Positions 42,147 to 52,770 of a DNA stretch of 64,000 nucleotides are shown here, piece after piece. Made by a program: the position numbers and the translations under genes. Origin of the DNA: Copromyces sp. CBS 386.78 (taxonomy: Eukaryota; Ascomycota; Sordariomycetes; Sordariales; Sordariaceae); contig MU839083.1 in NCBI GenBank assembly GCA_030685235.1, positions 372,001-436,000 on the forward strand, given 5' to 3'. Every line of letters starts with the position of its first letter. The first letter of the stretch is position 1. The notes beneath the pieces were generated by a model. That model did not search any database and was not told the origin of the DNA. It saw only the letters and a program-made list of their open reading frames with translations.

Positions 42147-45100
42147 CTAAACGCTTCTGGCCTGGTCCACATACTCCTGGCTGGGCGTTTCGTACTCGCT
42201 GACAAAGTACTTGGTGGTGTGGCGGCTGAACCAACTGGTGAACTTGATGAGCTCCTCGCGGAGCCGGTTGACGGATTGTTGATCCATGTTGGTTTGGGCG
42301 ACGAGTTCTGGGAGGGATACTGTTGGGATGTATAAGTTGAAAGGTCATGGGAATGAGGAGACATGGATGGATAGGTGCATACCTAGCAAACGAGCAAGAT
42401 GCTCAGCGCCATAAGTGTCCGAGGCCGACTTATGCTTTTCGTCAGTACCGGCAGTCCAAATATTGTGCTGCTCATGGTATTGTGCACGCTCAAAGCTGTG
42501 CCTCATTTGTTAGTGTTTTATTCACGAACCAACCAACCAACCAATCAACCGACCAACCAACCAACGGCACGGGGCGAAACCAAGGGATGCGGATGCGGGC
42601 GGTTACCACTTACCGGTAAAGAAGGATCCTTCCCAGGCACCGATCAAAGTACTCGCGCAACCCAGCGACGGTCTCCTCCAGGATATCCATCTGTGGCGTC
42701 TCTGGTAGCCGGTGGGGACGCTCATGCTCGAGGTAGTCCTTCAGGATCTCGTCGACAGGGTGGACGTGGGGGATTGGCACCAGCTGCTGGTTCTTGGTGA
42801 CGTTCTCCCAGTCGTCGACGAGCAACGCCTTGACGTGATCTGGTAGGGGAAGTTTGATGGACGGTCGGTTATGGAAGTTGTCCTCCTACAGATCGAATTG
42901 AATGGTCAGCAATAATCCTTCTTTGAGTATGAGCCTCATCGTCAAGACAGCGACATAATGCTTGGCAAACAACACTCCTAGACAACGCGGCACTTTGTAA
43001 CGGACAACCAACGGCGTGTTCGCGTGGCTGTGCCAACCCACTAGGGTGCGGCGAAGGCGACCATGTCTGTGCAGACAACTGATGGTCTGGAAGGATGTGT
43101 GTCTAGACCAATTAGTCAGACTGTCTACCCTCGACGCCACCCCAGCCTACTAGGGCTGAGATGATGACTGAAAGCCATATGGTATACCATGATGACCAGC
43201 ACTTGCGAAGCCATCTTAGCAGGATAACCTGGACAGTCCGACGAGAAGCCTGTCGCCGTGGCCAATCTGTGCGCGCAGTTGTCCAGCAAGTGAAGAGAAA
43301 ATCACAACCGCCAAACGTACTTTCTCCTTTCCCATCTCCTTTGGCGCAAACTGGCATTCCCACATTTTCTGCACTGCAGTCGGCTCTCTGGGCTTGCGTA
43401 TCTTGGCGAGCGTCTCGAGGAGGAAGGCGAACGGTCCAAAGTCTGCTCCGTGGGGCGTCGCGACCCGTGTCGGGCTGCGTGAACTCCAGTCTTCATCGGG
43501 CTTCTTGCAAGCCTGACCAGCCAAGGGAATGTTGTAGTTTGGTGGTAGCTCGCTGTAGTATGCCTCTAGTTTCTCGGACCAGTTGCCGTTGTTTTTTGCC
43601 CTGATAATTTTGGGGTGATTGTGGCCGATGGGCGGTGACCGTGTGGATGTCCAGCCAAGCGCGTAGGTATCGTCGAACGTCGTCCGTCCATAGCGGTCGA
43701 CGTAGGTTGATGTGAGTTTGTTGGGCGGCCGCATCAGACGATCCGTTGGCTCTGCTAACTTGGACCATCGCGCTTCGCAGGCTGCGAACGAGCTTATCGA
43801 GGATGAGGAGCTGCGACTCTTGGTGTTGTCCACATCCCGGCCATGGCTACGCATGGAGCGCGACATGGCGATGACTTGTGGCGATTTCGAGATATATATA
43901 ATCCCCTGATGGCGAACAAGAGATATAGCGGCGGTGATGGGATTGGGAAATTTAGAGGCGTCTACCCACAAAAGGTTTGATGGGGGGTAGAACTGATGGT
44001 GTGTTGATGTGGTGATGTTTTCCCCAAATTCGTCGCTTGCTCTCCCTGACCGCGATCCAAATAGCCCACGCGAAGGCAAATTGTAGATTTCCAGGTGATT
44101 CCGTGACCGGCCAAGGAAGCCGCGTGATCCGGACAAAGGTGAGAGGATGATGGATGGTGAATGGACACGAGGACCAGCAGGAGGCGGCTGACGATGATGA
44201 CAAGAGTGAAGGACGAATGAGAAATTTGCAGGTTCTCCTTTGTGAGAGCGCAACAAGGTTGTGCAGGCAGTTGCGTGTGTCCCAAATCCAGTAAATGTGA
44301 CAACCTGCTGAGATCCGAAATCGTACTGGTGATGAAAAGTGCCCAAGGTGTGTTGGCGAGCAGAGGAAGGAGAGTGATGTTGGTGAGTGTAGATTTTGAG
44401 AGGTTGCGAGATCCAGGGGGGGTGGCATTTACTCTCTCGCTGCTCTTGCCCAGGCAGGGCAGCTCGCTCAGGGTCCCAGCTCCAGATTATGGGTCCCTCC
44501 CAAAATCCAGCTTTGGTGCCCCCCCCCTTTACACAACCACACAGCCATGTTTGCTGTCCAGAACTACTGGATTGTTTTTTCCCGTCATTTTTTTTTTTTC
44601 GTCCTGTATTCAGCATTTTCACATTTTGCTAGAATCCCGAGTGGTGGCTTTCTTTGTTGTGAGTTGTCCCTGTCCCTTCTTCCCCTTCTCCGGATGTCCG
44701 AGATTTTCTGTGTCGCCTAGCAACCAACACTCCACACTTGTAAAAGGTCGCCAACGACAACACATTAACGACGCCCTTTTGTCGTTGGCCTTCTTGCCTT
44801 TGCATCCCAGTTTTTTGACCACTCGCGGTCATGGAAAGGTGGAGTTGTCAAGCATGTGAAGAAAAAGATGTTGTTGCAGAGGAGAGAGGATCGTGCCAAA
44901 GTACGCCAAGCAAAGAAGACGAAAACAGAAGGATGAAGCGAAGAGAAGAAGAAGGAAGCCACTTACAGTTTCGAGTTCAAAATCACGAACCCTTCGCGGG
45001 TTACGGTTATTCTGTGTCGTCGTCCCTCCTGCCGCAGTCCGCTCCTCACTACCGCGGGCAGAGCTGAGATCCGAGCCACCAGGACGGACTCCCTTCTTAG

Positions 45101-45380
45101 CCTGCTTGGCCGTCTTACCGGACTGCAGCTGCTTGTATTGGGCGAGTAGCTGCTGGGCGAGATCTTTGTTTTCGTCGTTGAACTTGCGAATGCGGTCCTG
45201 CGGCACCCAGTCGTCCCAACTGCTCTTCCAGCCCTTGTAGTGAATCTTGTAGCTCCAGCCATCGCCGCTCTCCGTTGGCTGCACGTCCAGGATTTTGGCC
45301 TCATACAGCATCTCCATGTGGAAGCACAGGACGCGCTCATCCTTGGAATATGGAGGCTGGGGCGTTTTGGACGGAGCCAT
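42147..45380 (-). CDS. eaf3: Eaf3/MRG15-type chromatin protein (chromodomain + MRG), NuA4 and Rpd3S subunit
   Basis: Exons 45380-44967, 42885-42614, 42495-42383 and 42319-42147 give 323 residues to TAG 42149-42147. Exon 1 encodes the chromo-barrel: [20 protein letters not shown], then [21 protein letters not shown] Gly/Ser/Arg linker follows. Exons 2-4 encode the MRG domain: [77 protein letters not shown], ending [15 protein letters not shown]. Introns are 2081, 118 and 63 nt, all phase-consistent. The first has GTAAGT and CTGTAG ends and joins FELET to EDNFHN as expected for the family, but is about thirty times the usual length and contains a same-strand ORF. Known: Eaf3 reads H3K36 methylation for the NuA4 acetyltransferase and Rpd3S deacetylase. 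In-frame codons continue beyond the stop. Confidence 0.9.
43216..43866 (-). CDS. Orphan ORF nested in eaf3 intron 1, same strand
   Basis: From ATG 43866 an uninterrupted frame of 216 codons lies entirely inside the 2081-nt eaf3 intron. Composition is protein-like: [59 protein letters not shown] segments, [35 protein letters not shown]. After MGKEK (43321) there is a GTACGT donor in phase 0, so the last 34 codons may be intronic. A candidate acceptor just after 43216 would add a short [13 protein letters not shown] exon. A TATATATA box lies 26-34 nt before the ATG. The same frame is also open for about 250 codons upstream, but that part reads like non-coding sequence. I do not recognise a family. 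It could be a nested gene, or an artefact of a long intron. Confidence 0.5.
   Translation of the reverse strand: MSRSMRSHGRDVDNTKSRSSSSSISSFAACEARWSKLAEPTDRLMRPPNKLTSTYVDRYGRTTFDDTYALGWTSTRSPPIGHNHPKIIRAKNNGNWSEKLEAYYSELPPNYNIPLAGQACKKPDEDWSSRSPTRVATPHGADFGPFAFLLETLAKIRKPREPTAVQKMWECQFAPKEMGKEKVRLAVVIFSSLAGQLRAQIGHGDRLLVGLSRLSC
43892..43900 (-). promoter_or_regulatory. TATA box of the nested ORF
   Basis: A perfect alternating TATATATA on both strands, about 30 nt upstream of the nested ATG at 43866 and within eaf3 intron 1. If used, transcription would begin at or very near the ATG, giving an almost leaderless mRNA, or initiation would use the second in-frame ATG at 43854. Confidence 0.4.
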
Positions 45381-45965
45381 TTTGCCAAGATTTGGTGGCC
45401 GAGTGATGCTGCAAAAGTTGATATAATGCGGATATCAACTGAGGGTTTCGGCAGGTGGTCTAGTGCAGTGGAAGCTGCTGGATGGGTGGATCGAGTGTGA
45501 ATGGCGCTCGAGTCGATGATCCTGGGATGGCGAGTGAGGTGCTGGACCAGCGAATGGAAAGTGAGTCGACCGAGATGACGACAAAACGATGTTGTGCAAA
45601 TCTCAGATTCGTAGAGTTGCTGAGGCTGGAAGTCCTGGGAGATGGAAAAATGGCAGGGCGGCAGTTGTCGTCAAGTCGGAAGTGGTTGGTTCAGTGAGTG
45701 GCCCGGGAAGGTGTACTGAAAGGCTGCCCGGGGAGAAGGGGTGAATGAAACAGTTGATAGTGATCAATGATGGGTCACGGGACCACGTGTCTGGTGCATT
45801 TAGCGCGCACCAACGCGTCCTCTTTGCTGTGCGCCGTCCATTGTTCTGCATTTGTTTACTTCATGTCGTAACTGTAATTTACACAATACTCATTTACATG
45901 ATTTGAACTCAGGAACGTCCCGCTTCATCCATTTGTCAACATCCAAGAGTACTAATTCCGGCGCA
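45381..45965. promoter_or_regulatory. Divergent promoter region of eaf3 and cnl2
   Basis: A 585-bp spacer between head-to-head genes. No clear TATA near either start. It contains the usual mixed sequence and no gene-like ORF. Confidence 0.55.
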
Positions 45966-46615
45966 ATGGCACCGACCGAGACAAAGATCCTCAGCGACTA
46001 CTTGCTAGTCCCCGCACAGCTGCCTGCAATCATCTCCTTGCAAGAGTTCATTGAGCTTTTCCCGCGATCCCTTCAATCTTCACCTCAAGTCAGAAACTTG
46101 TATCGCCATCTACAGACGCAGAGAAATGCCGTCGTCGATTCAGTTGCGGCCGAAATCGAGGCGGAGGCCAAGCGTGGCAAGGCAATGCGCCGGGTCATGA
46201 TCAAGGCCAAACGTGAGGAGGAGTCGCAAGAGAACGATGACGAAGCTGAAATTGAACGGATTGTAAGATTTGAGAATCACTTTTCAACATTGTTGACCTG
46301 CAGTGGGCAAGAGAACTAACTGATGGCCCTCGTGGCACCTGTTTCGTGCTGTAGCTGTTTGGTTCGACTTTTGATTCGCAAACCCCCAAGCATAGCATTG
46401 GTTCCATTCTTCCGCATCTTGAAGGTGCCGTGTCGGAGCTTGAGAGCGAGCTTCAGCTGCTTGGAGAGGAAGAGGCAGCACTTTTAGCCTCCATTCAACA
46501 GACAGTGGGCAGCATGAGCGATCTACGCTACGGCCGCTTTGCTAATGGTCAACTGCGTGATCAAGTGCTCGAGGGGCTGGAGAGCTTGCGCGAGACTTGT
46601 AAATCCAAAAATTAA
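45966..46615 (+). CDS. cnl2: Cnl2/Nkp2-family inner kinetochore protein
   Basis: Exons 45966-46262 and 46355-46615 (intron 92 nt, branch CTAAC, phase 0) give 185 residues. The N-terminus matches the family: TKILSDYLLVPAQLPAIISL, QEFIELFPRSLQSSPQVRNL and YRHLQTQRNAVVDSVAAEIE. The rest is mostly helical with coiled-coil character (EGAVSELESELQLLGEEEAA). Known: Nkp2/Cnl2 belongs to the constitutive centromere-associated network and with Nkp1 binds the COMA complex (which includes Okp1/CENP-Q). It is head to head with eaf3 and about 2.7 kb from the CENP-Q gene on the same strand. Confidence 0.85.
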
Positions 46616-47056
46616 TCATATTCGTGACAAAATCGCTGATAGAGCTCCAAAAACGCGATGAAACCCCGAGCCGAGCCAGCATAACGACCCGGGTCTCCAA
46701 AAAAGACCGCTTATTCCTGCACCCTCCTTTTGTCCGTCATGGTTGATACATTCGCACGCGTTGCCCAACAATAACCGTCTTCCTCCCACCCTTTACTAGA
46801 AACCAAATCCTTCATCATAAGCGTATTGGACATCATAGCGTTATAATCAAAGTATTCACAAGTCCCCCACCTCCAAGTTTGCAAACTAGTCAAAGCAAAG
46901 CATAAGGACGGTTGCAACTTCCCCTAACCAATCGATGGTATTGGGAGGGTGAACCACGCTATGGACAGCCATATTCTCCATATCCTCCCAAAGGGCTATA
47001 ACGACGCGTGCAAATCTTGCCATTTCCACTATTTTCATCATGTTGGCACGGCTCAA
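46616..47056. other. Convergent spacer between cnl2 and the thioredoxin-like gene
   Basis: 441 bases of 3' flank. No gene seen. Confidence 0.5.
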
Positions 47057-48023
47057 CTAAGAACGGCCATCACCGGGAGCAGCACCACGAGCAGGATTGG
47101 CAGGGCGGTTCTGCGCGCCTCCCATACTACGGTTCCTACAAATAAGAGAATACGTGTTAGCATCTGACAAAGTGACGAGAAACGGGATCGGTTTACTCAC
47201 ATCATCGTCCTGCTGAAGAAGGAAACAAAGAGCATCATGGCCCACGAGGGGATGATGCTGAGGAAGTGGAGGGCGTAGGCAATGGGGACAGAGAGGTTGT
47301 ACTGGGCAATGGTGCCGTCAAAGGGGTGAAGCGCGCCCTCGAAAAGCTCCATGCCGGCGGCCTCCTTGCCCTCCGTGGTCTCCTTATCGAATGTCTCGAG
47401 AAGATCGGCCGCGGTGACGGTGGTGAAGTTCAGGCGCTTCCAGTAGATGTCGACGGCGGCGGGCTGGGGGAGCATGTCCAAAACCCAGAGGGACGAAGCG
47501 CCAGCGGACCAGACATTGCAGAGAACAGGCTCCTCTTCGCAGTTGAGAACAGCGACATGGGGAGAGTTGGGGAGAGTCGCGAACTTCTCCACCGTCTCGC
47601 TGAAGGCCTCGTCGACGGGTCCGCAGCGGCCTGAGATTAAGGAAACTGGTTAGATTTCCGACCCATTATATCGAATCAGAATGGATAGGGAAAGTTCATA
47701 CCAAAGCACGTCTTGTTGCCACCAGTAACCAACACCCACCACTCCTCGGGGGTAGTGGCCGCGGGCTGGACGGGAGCGTACAAGGTGTCCTTCCAGTTCG
47801 AGAGCGTGAGGCGCTCAACCTTCTTGGCCTGTACTGAGGTGCTGGTGGCAGACTCAGCGTTCGAGACAATGGGCTTCTGCTGGGGAACCTCGGCGGCACC
47901 ACCGGCAGTGCCAGCGAAGCTTCCGAGGAAGTTCTGGAACTTGGCCTTGTACTGGTCGAGGGGACTTTCGGCGGCAGCCAGAAGAGGCAATGCCAGGACG
48001 GCGGCGGAGGTGGAGAAGCGCAT
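47057..48023 (-). CDS. Secretory-pathway membrane protein with thioredoxin-like region
   Basis: Exons 48023-47702, 47630-47201 and 47135-47057 (introns 71 and 65 nt) give 276 residues. The signal peptide is MRFSTSAAVLALPLLAAA. A Ser/Ala-rich linker leads to EEWWVLVTGGNKTCFGRCGP, then VDEAFSETVEKFATLPNSPH and VAVLNCEEEPVLCNVWSAGA. That is a thioredoxin-like pattern (WWVLVTGG strand, cysteines, VAVLNC) with a C-x3-C spacing instead of C-x2-C. A single membrane span (YALHFLSIIPSWAMMLFVSF) lies near the C-terminus, followed by a Gly/Pro/Arg tail. A lumenal ER redox or chaperone-related role is possible but inferred. I know no named family member. The intron after the first Cys splits the CFG/RC motif. 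Confidence 0.78.
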
Positions 48024-49298
48024 TGTGTCTGGACTGTGGATGGAAACCGTAAAGCTGGGCAGGGACCGTGGAGAGAGTTGGGGGACGGAGAATGAATGGT
48101 ACAGGAGATTTTTACAGAAAAAAGAGAATCAGATGTCAAGCTGTCTTTTTGTTGTTCGTTAGCTCCAATGAGGTGATGTAAGGACACCCGTTCTCAACGG
48201 ATGAGGGGCCTTGAGCGAGGGCTGGACGTATCAGACGAGAGCCCGGGGTCTCCAGTCTGTAGCTCAATGCGGGCGGGTGGAGTAAGATATATTCGGTGAT
48301 CATTTCGGCGGGCAGGCAGTACTTACAATCTAACCCTGGTTTGTTTGTTAGTCTGGTACAAAAAACGCCCATTTCCACTCTCGAACTACTAAAAGTAGAA
48401 AAGAATTTAGGTTTCGAGCGGACGGGTGCCGTAGAGGGGATTACTCTCTTATATCTTTCTACCTATCTTGGAGGCCTTAAATGAAGACGGAAAGAGGCAT
48501 AAGAGGCTTCTGTGGCGTTTTTAACCCTTGCCATTGTCCTATGATGCTTTAAACGGAGGCTAGTTTCTCTTTTTAAAGGCCAATGAAAGCTCCAAATCTC
48601 CCCTGCTCAACCCTTGCCCGAAGAACCAAACTAACAAACAAACCAGTATTGTATTGTATGTGAGAGACGGGGACGAAGGGACTTTTGGTACCTTCAGGTT
48701 TGCTTCTCTCGTCGAATGGTTGACAATGTTATTGTAAACAAAGAGAGGAGCTCACCCCTATACAAGTGAACTGGCAATGGATAGGGAGACGGCGTGTTGC
48801 AGATGCTAACTGGATGGACAATGACGCGAAGATAAGAGAACATACCTTACCTTACCTCTACCCTCGGGTTTTATTGACAGAATCCCGCTCGAGCACGTCC
48901 AGTTCTTGGTCCCTTTCCCAACGTTGCGATACAAATGGGGAACCGTAGCAACAGAAGCAGGTGTCAGGGGCCAATTTCAGCTCGAGACCCTTCTGTTCAC
49001 AGCAACCGCGCGCCCAACAAACTGGAACACGGCCCGCAACAGCTCCCCCCCGCCCCCCGGATTCTAGGCAGAACCCCACAGCGAACCCCAACCCGTGTCA
49101 TGTCATCTAAGCGCGCACGGTGGCTATCAAGCACCAGCCACAGTACCCATCCTTGCGAGCTGTCATTACATAATTGTGGCTTGTTTCATTCAGTTCGAGG
49201 GGCCACTACAGTTCTTATTGGCACCTTGACGACCTCAACTTCAACACTCACATCATTCAATCATATGTACCCACGGCGCATAACTGTTTATTTAAGAC
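48024..49298. promoter_or_regulatory. Divergent 1.3-kb region between thioredoxin-like gene and CENP-Q gene
   Basis: Promoters of two divergent genes. No gene-like ORF. An upstream ATG at 49265 lies 34 nt before the CENP-Q ATG in another frame and overlaps it after splicing. Confidence 0.5.
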
Positions 49299-51309
49299 AT
49301 GGTAAGGGCCATTGACACACTTCCAATATTTGCATACTAACTTTCATAAAAAGGCGCCCGAGATACCAAATCAAAAGAGGAAGCGCGGTCGTCCACCTAA
49401 CGCGTCCAAGACAGGAGAAGACGCGTCGGGGCGCGCAGAAGAGACAACAACAACAAGGAGATCGAAGCCAGCAGAGAAGACGCAAACTGAAGATGCAGAA
49501 GGCGCATCCAATGCAGGGGCAAAGAAACGAGGACGACCTAAGAAGATACTCGATATTGAACCCCTAGAGGACGACGCAACACCTGCTGTTGTCGAGAAGC
49601 AGTCCAAGCGAGGACCCAAGGCCGGAGAGGAACCTGTCGCCGAGGAACCGCCTAACCCTAGGAAGAGAGGGCGACCACCCAAGGAGCGCACAGAAGATGC
49701 TAGTCCCGACGCGCAGGAATCGAGACCACGGAAACGGAGGAAGCCATCCCCTGATGTAGACGAGCCAGTGGAAGACGAGGACGAACCAGTTTCGGAACCA
49801 ACCAAGAAACCAAGAGGGAGGCCGAGCAAGGACACCAAGGTGACAGAGAAGGGTTTGCGTGGCCGGAAAGAAGTAGCGTCGGCTGAGGAGGAACCAGCAC
49901 AGAAGGAGGACGTCCGCCGAAGTAAAAGGTCAACCAATTCAAGTCAGCAATCTTCGAAAAATACTCAACGTGGAAAGGAGAATAGGCGGGATCCATCAGC
50001 AGACCAGAACAGTAGTCGCGCATCATTACGCGAAGTACCCGTCTCCCTGGGTCAGAACCAGATGTCCCCTCCGCAGAACGAGCAGACCACCAAGAGCAGG
50101 AAAGGAAACAAGGTAGCCGAAGCCGAGGACGCCGACATTGAGGAGGATGCGCCCAAACGACAGCGCAGAAGGGGTCAGGCTGTTCCAGAAGCTGAATATC
50201 CCGAGCGCCCTGAGGTTGCACAGAACAAGAAGCGCGGACCAGCACATCGTCCCCCAAATGCCACCATAACAGAGAAGGCCGTGCCTGCGGCCGCTACTAA
50301 GAAACAGCGGGCAGAGAAACAGTCAACCAAGGACTCGGAAGCGAACACCACGGGACCAGCAGATAAGCCACGCCGACGGAAGAACGCCGAACCGGACGAA
50401 AATGAAGAAGCTGCCGCCCAACAACCCAAAGAAGCCAAGGAGAAACCCGCTCCCGTCCCCAAATACCGCCACCTCACTTCCCGCACTCGCCAGATCCCCC
50501 GGTCCACCATTGCCTCCAAATGGTCACCACTGGACCCTCCCTCCATCGCCACAGTAGACAGCATCATCGCCGACGCCTCCCGCCCTATCCTCTTCCGCCT
50601 CCGCGAAACCCGTAGCGACTCAAGCCGGCACGCCCACGCCCAAGACATCCTAACCACCTTCGCTTCGCGCCTCCACAAGAAGCTGGAGAAGGGCATGCCA
50701 TTCCCGCCACCCTCCATCCCTTCCGTCTCCAAGCAGCAGCCGAGGGACGTCAACGGCGAACCTGCAGCAGCAGGCGCAGCAAGTCACGATGCGGAGTTCG
50801 ACTTTGAAAAGACCGTCAACGCGATCCAAGCGCTCGAGAGGACGCTCGATCCGCTGCTACACTCGGTCGCGCTCCTTAAGCGGGAGAAGGAGAAGGAGGA
50901 GCAAGAGTTAGAGCGGGCGTACAGGCGGCTGAGAACACTGGAGACTAATGCGCGGACGCAATCGAGAGGGTGGAGGGAACGCGGGAAGCGGGACCATGTG
51001 TTGGCGCCGGGGATAAGACCTACTGGACTGGGTGCTGCGAGGGAGTGGGAGGAGGAAGGGGAGATTGAGCTGGTCAAGAAGTCCACGGAGGATGGTAAAA
51101 CGAGTGGGAGCGTGTTCAAGGAGATTGAGGGCGATGAGGAGCTCGTTAAGGTGGCGCAGCAGTTGGGAAGCCATATGGAGAGTATGAGAGGGAACTTGGA
51201 ACAGATTGAAGGGGTGGTGCCTGCTATGGAGAAGACGAAGGGGGCGCTGCAAGGGGTTTTGCAGAAGTATCTTGACGAGAAGCAGTATGAGCAGGTTGTG
51301 TTTGGGTAA
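49299..51309 (+). CDS. fta7: CENP-Q/Fta7-type inner kinetochore protein with AT-hooks
   Basis: Exon 1 is just the ATG (49299-49301), directly followed by a 52-nt intron (GTAAGG, branch ATACTAAC, AAAAAG). Exon 2 is 49354-51309; total 652 residues. The N-terminal 380 residues are Lys/Arg/Glu-rich with at least four AT-hook cores: KRKRGRPPN, KKRGRPKK, RKRGRPPKE and KPRGRPSKD. The CENP-Q domain starts at YRHLTSRTRQIPRSTIASKW and includes PSIATVDSIIADASRPILFR, AQDILTTFASRLHKKLEKGM, ALERTLDPLLHSVALLKREK and a coiled coil. Known: CENP-Q/Okp1/Fta7 pairs with CENP-U in the COMA-type complex of the constitutive kinetochore. The AT-hook arm implies contact with AT-rich DNA such as RIP-mutated Sordariaceae centromeres (inference). 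The domain call is strong; the ATG placement is supported by splice consensus. Confidence 0.85.
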
Positions 51310-52770
51310 GGCATCTGGGTGTCGCAGTGTTCAATCGGGTTGGAATTTGTCAGTGGGCGTTGGCGGAGTTGTTGGCGGATGGATGATATCCGGACTTGAT
51401 GTCCACGAGTCATGAAGAATATTGCATGTTTGGTGATCAAGCGATCAAGTCATGTATCAACAGCGTTGAACCATTTGTTGGCCATCTCTCTGTCGCACCA
51501 GGCGCTATCCGATGAACCATGGCAACTGAGCTAGTAGGCCTGCGACATATTTGAACTCAAAAAAACTGAGTGGCAAGAAGACACGGGTATTTTGCTCGTC
51601 TAAATATGCTCCTAGTGACAGAAAGGGGTTGCGGCTTTATTGCCACAAGAGGACAGCTGAAACTGGCTACTGATATGCAGGGCTTGACCGAACAAGAATA
51701 TACTCTTTGAGCGTTTGTATCCTGGATCGCCGTGCCGGCATGTGAAGGCGACAAACCCGAGACGACAATACACTTGAGTCCTGTGCCTGACACATGTATT
51801 TCCAGTAAGAACAAAGACCCTCTTGATGGTGGAATGTCAATACATTCATCTCTGTCAAATTTATGACGATGTGCCTTTTTTGCAGAGGCTCGATCAGCAT
51901 TATTTACTAGACAAAACAGGATGTCTTTGACTCCATAGGAATAGACGTGTCATGGCTGGAACATAGAAACTGGATAATGGGGTCAGCAATGGAGGTCACA
52001 GGCTTCTGTGACGTTACTCGATTGGGGTATTGGAGAACTGTTTGTATCAATATATTGGGTATTCTACTCTTCCGCCCCCTTCTTTCTCCAGTCGATAATC
52101 CCTTCCAACCTTGGATGGATGCCAGACACTCGGCCAAAAAAACACGAGAGATGCGACGTGCAGTTTGAGGTCCTCTGCAAAGGGTGGCCGGGCTAATATT
52201 TAACTAAAGATCAGAGTCAAAGGGAGATGAAGGCAAGTTGAAAAACAGGAATACGAACCTGAAGAACACCCTACTTCAATGTGTGAAGGTGTCTCACACA
52301 CATGTGACCTGCCTCAAGACCAAGCAGGTTGTAAATGACATCTCTCATGATATGTAGGTAACTTTGGTTAGGGCTCGTGAAAGGAACTGTAGGGTAGAAA
52401 TCCCGGCCGGGACTACGGGTTGCCTGGGTGACCAACCTGAATTCTGACATTGAAGGGCCAAGGTTTCTTCCCGAGTTCCAACTGAACCTTCCTTCGGACG
52501 ACCACCCCACCTCAACCGAGTCCGGGACGCCGTTCCTTCCTTCTTCTGCCAAGGGCCGTCCTAAGTTTTCTGCCTGGTAGGTACCTTGCTGATACAGCAA
52601 TTGGCCAATGACCTTGGTCGCATGTGTTTCGACGGGATAAAGTATTTTTCCACAATCGCTGTTCGTACGAGCTCCCGGCCGGACAATCACAATAGCTTGA
52701 ATAGACCAAAATAGTAAACAACCCACCCTATTGCTTGCTATTGTCGCGTTATTCGTATCATTGCACCACA
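51310..52770. other. 1.5-kb intergenic region
   Basis: 3' flank of the CENP-Q gene and promoter of the 937-aa gene. ORFs up to 166 codons are not protein-like. Nothing else assignable. Confidence 0.5.

Noticed and set aside
42147..42174. A 28-nt intron (GTATGT to TTTAG) in the last eaf3 exon that would remove the stop
   Set aside because: Far below any plausible intron length, no branch point, and the junction would shift the frame away from the 53-codon extension.
43867..44622. Extending the nested eaf3-intron ORF upstream to 44622 (468 codons)
   Set aside because: The upstream 250 codons stay open but read like non-coding sequence, have no ATG in good context, and lie before the TATA box.
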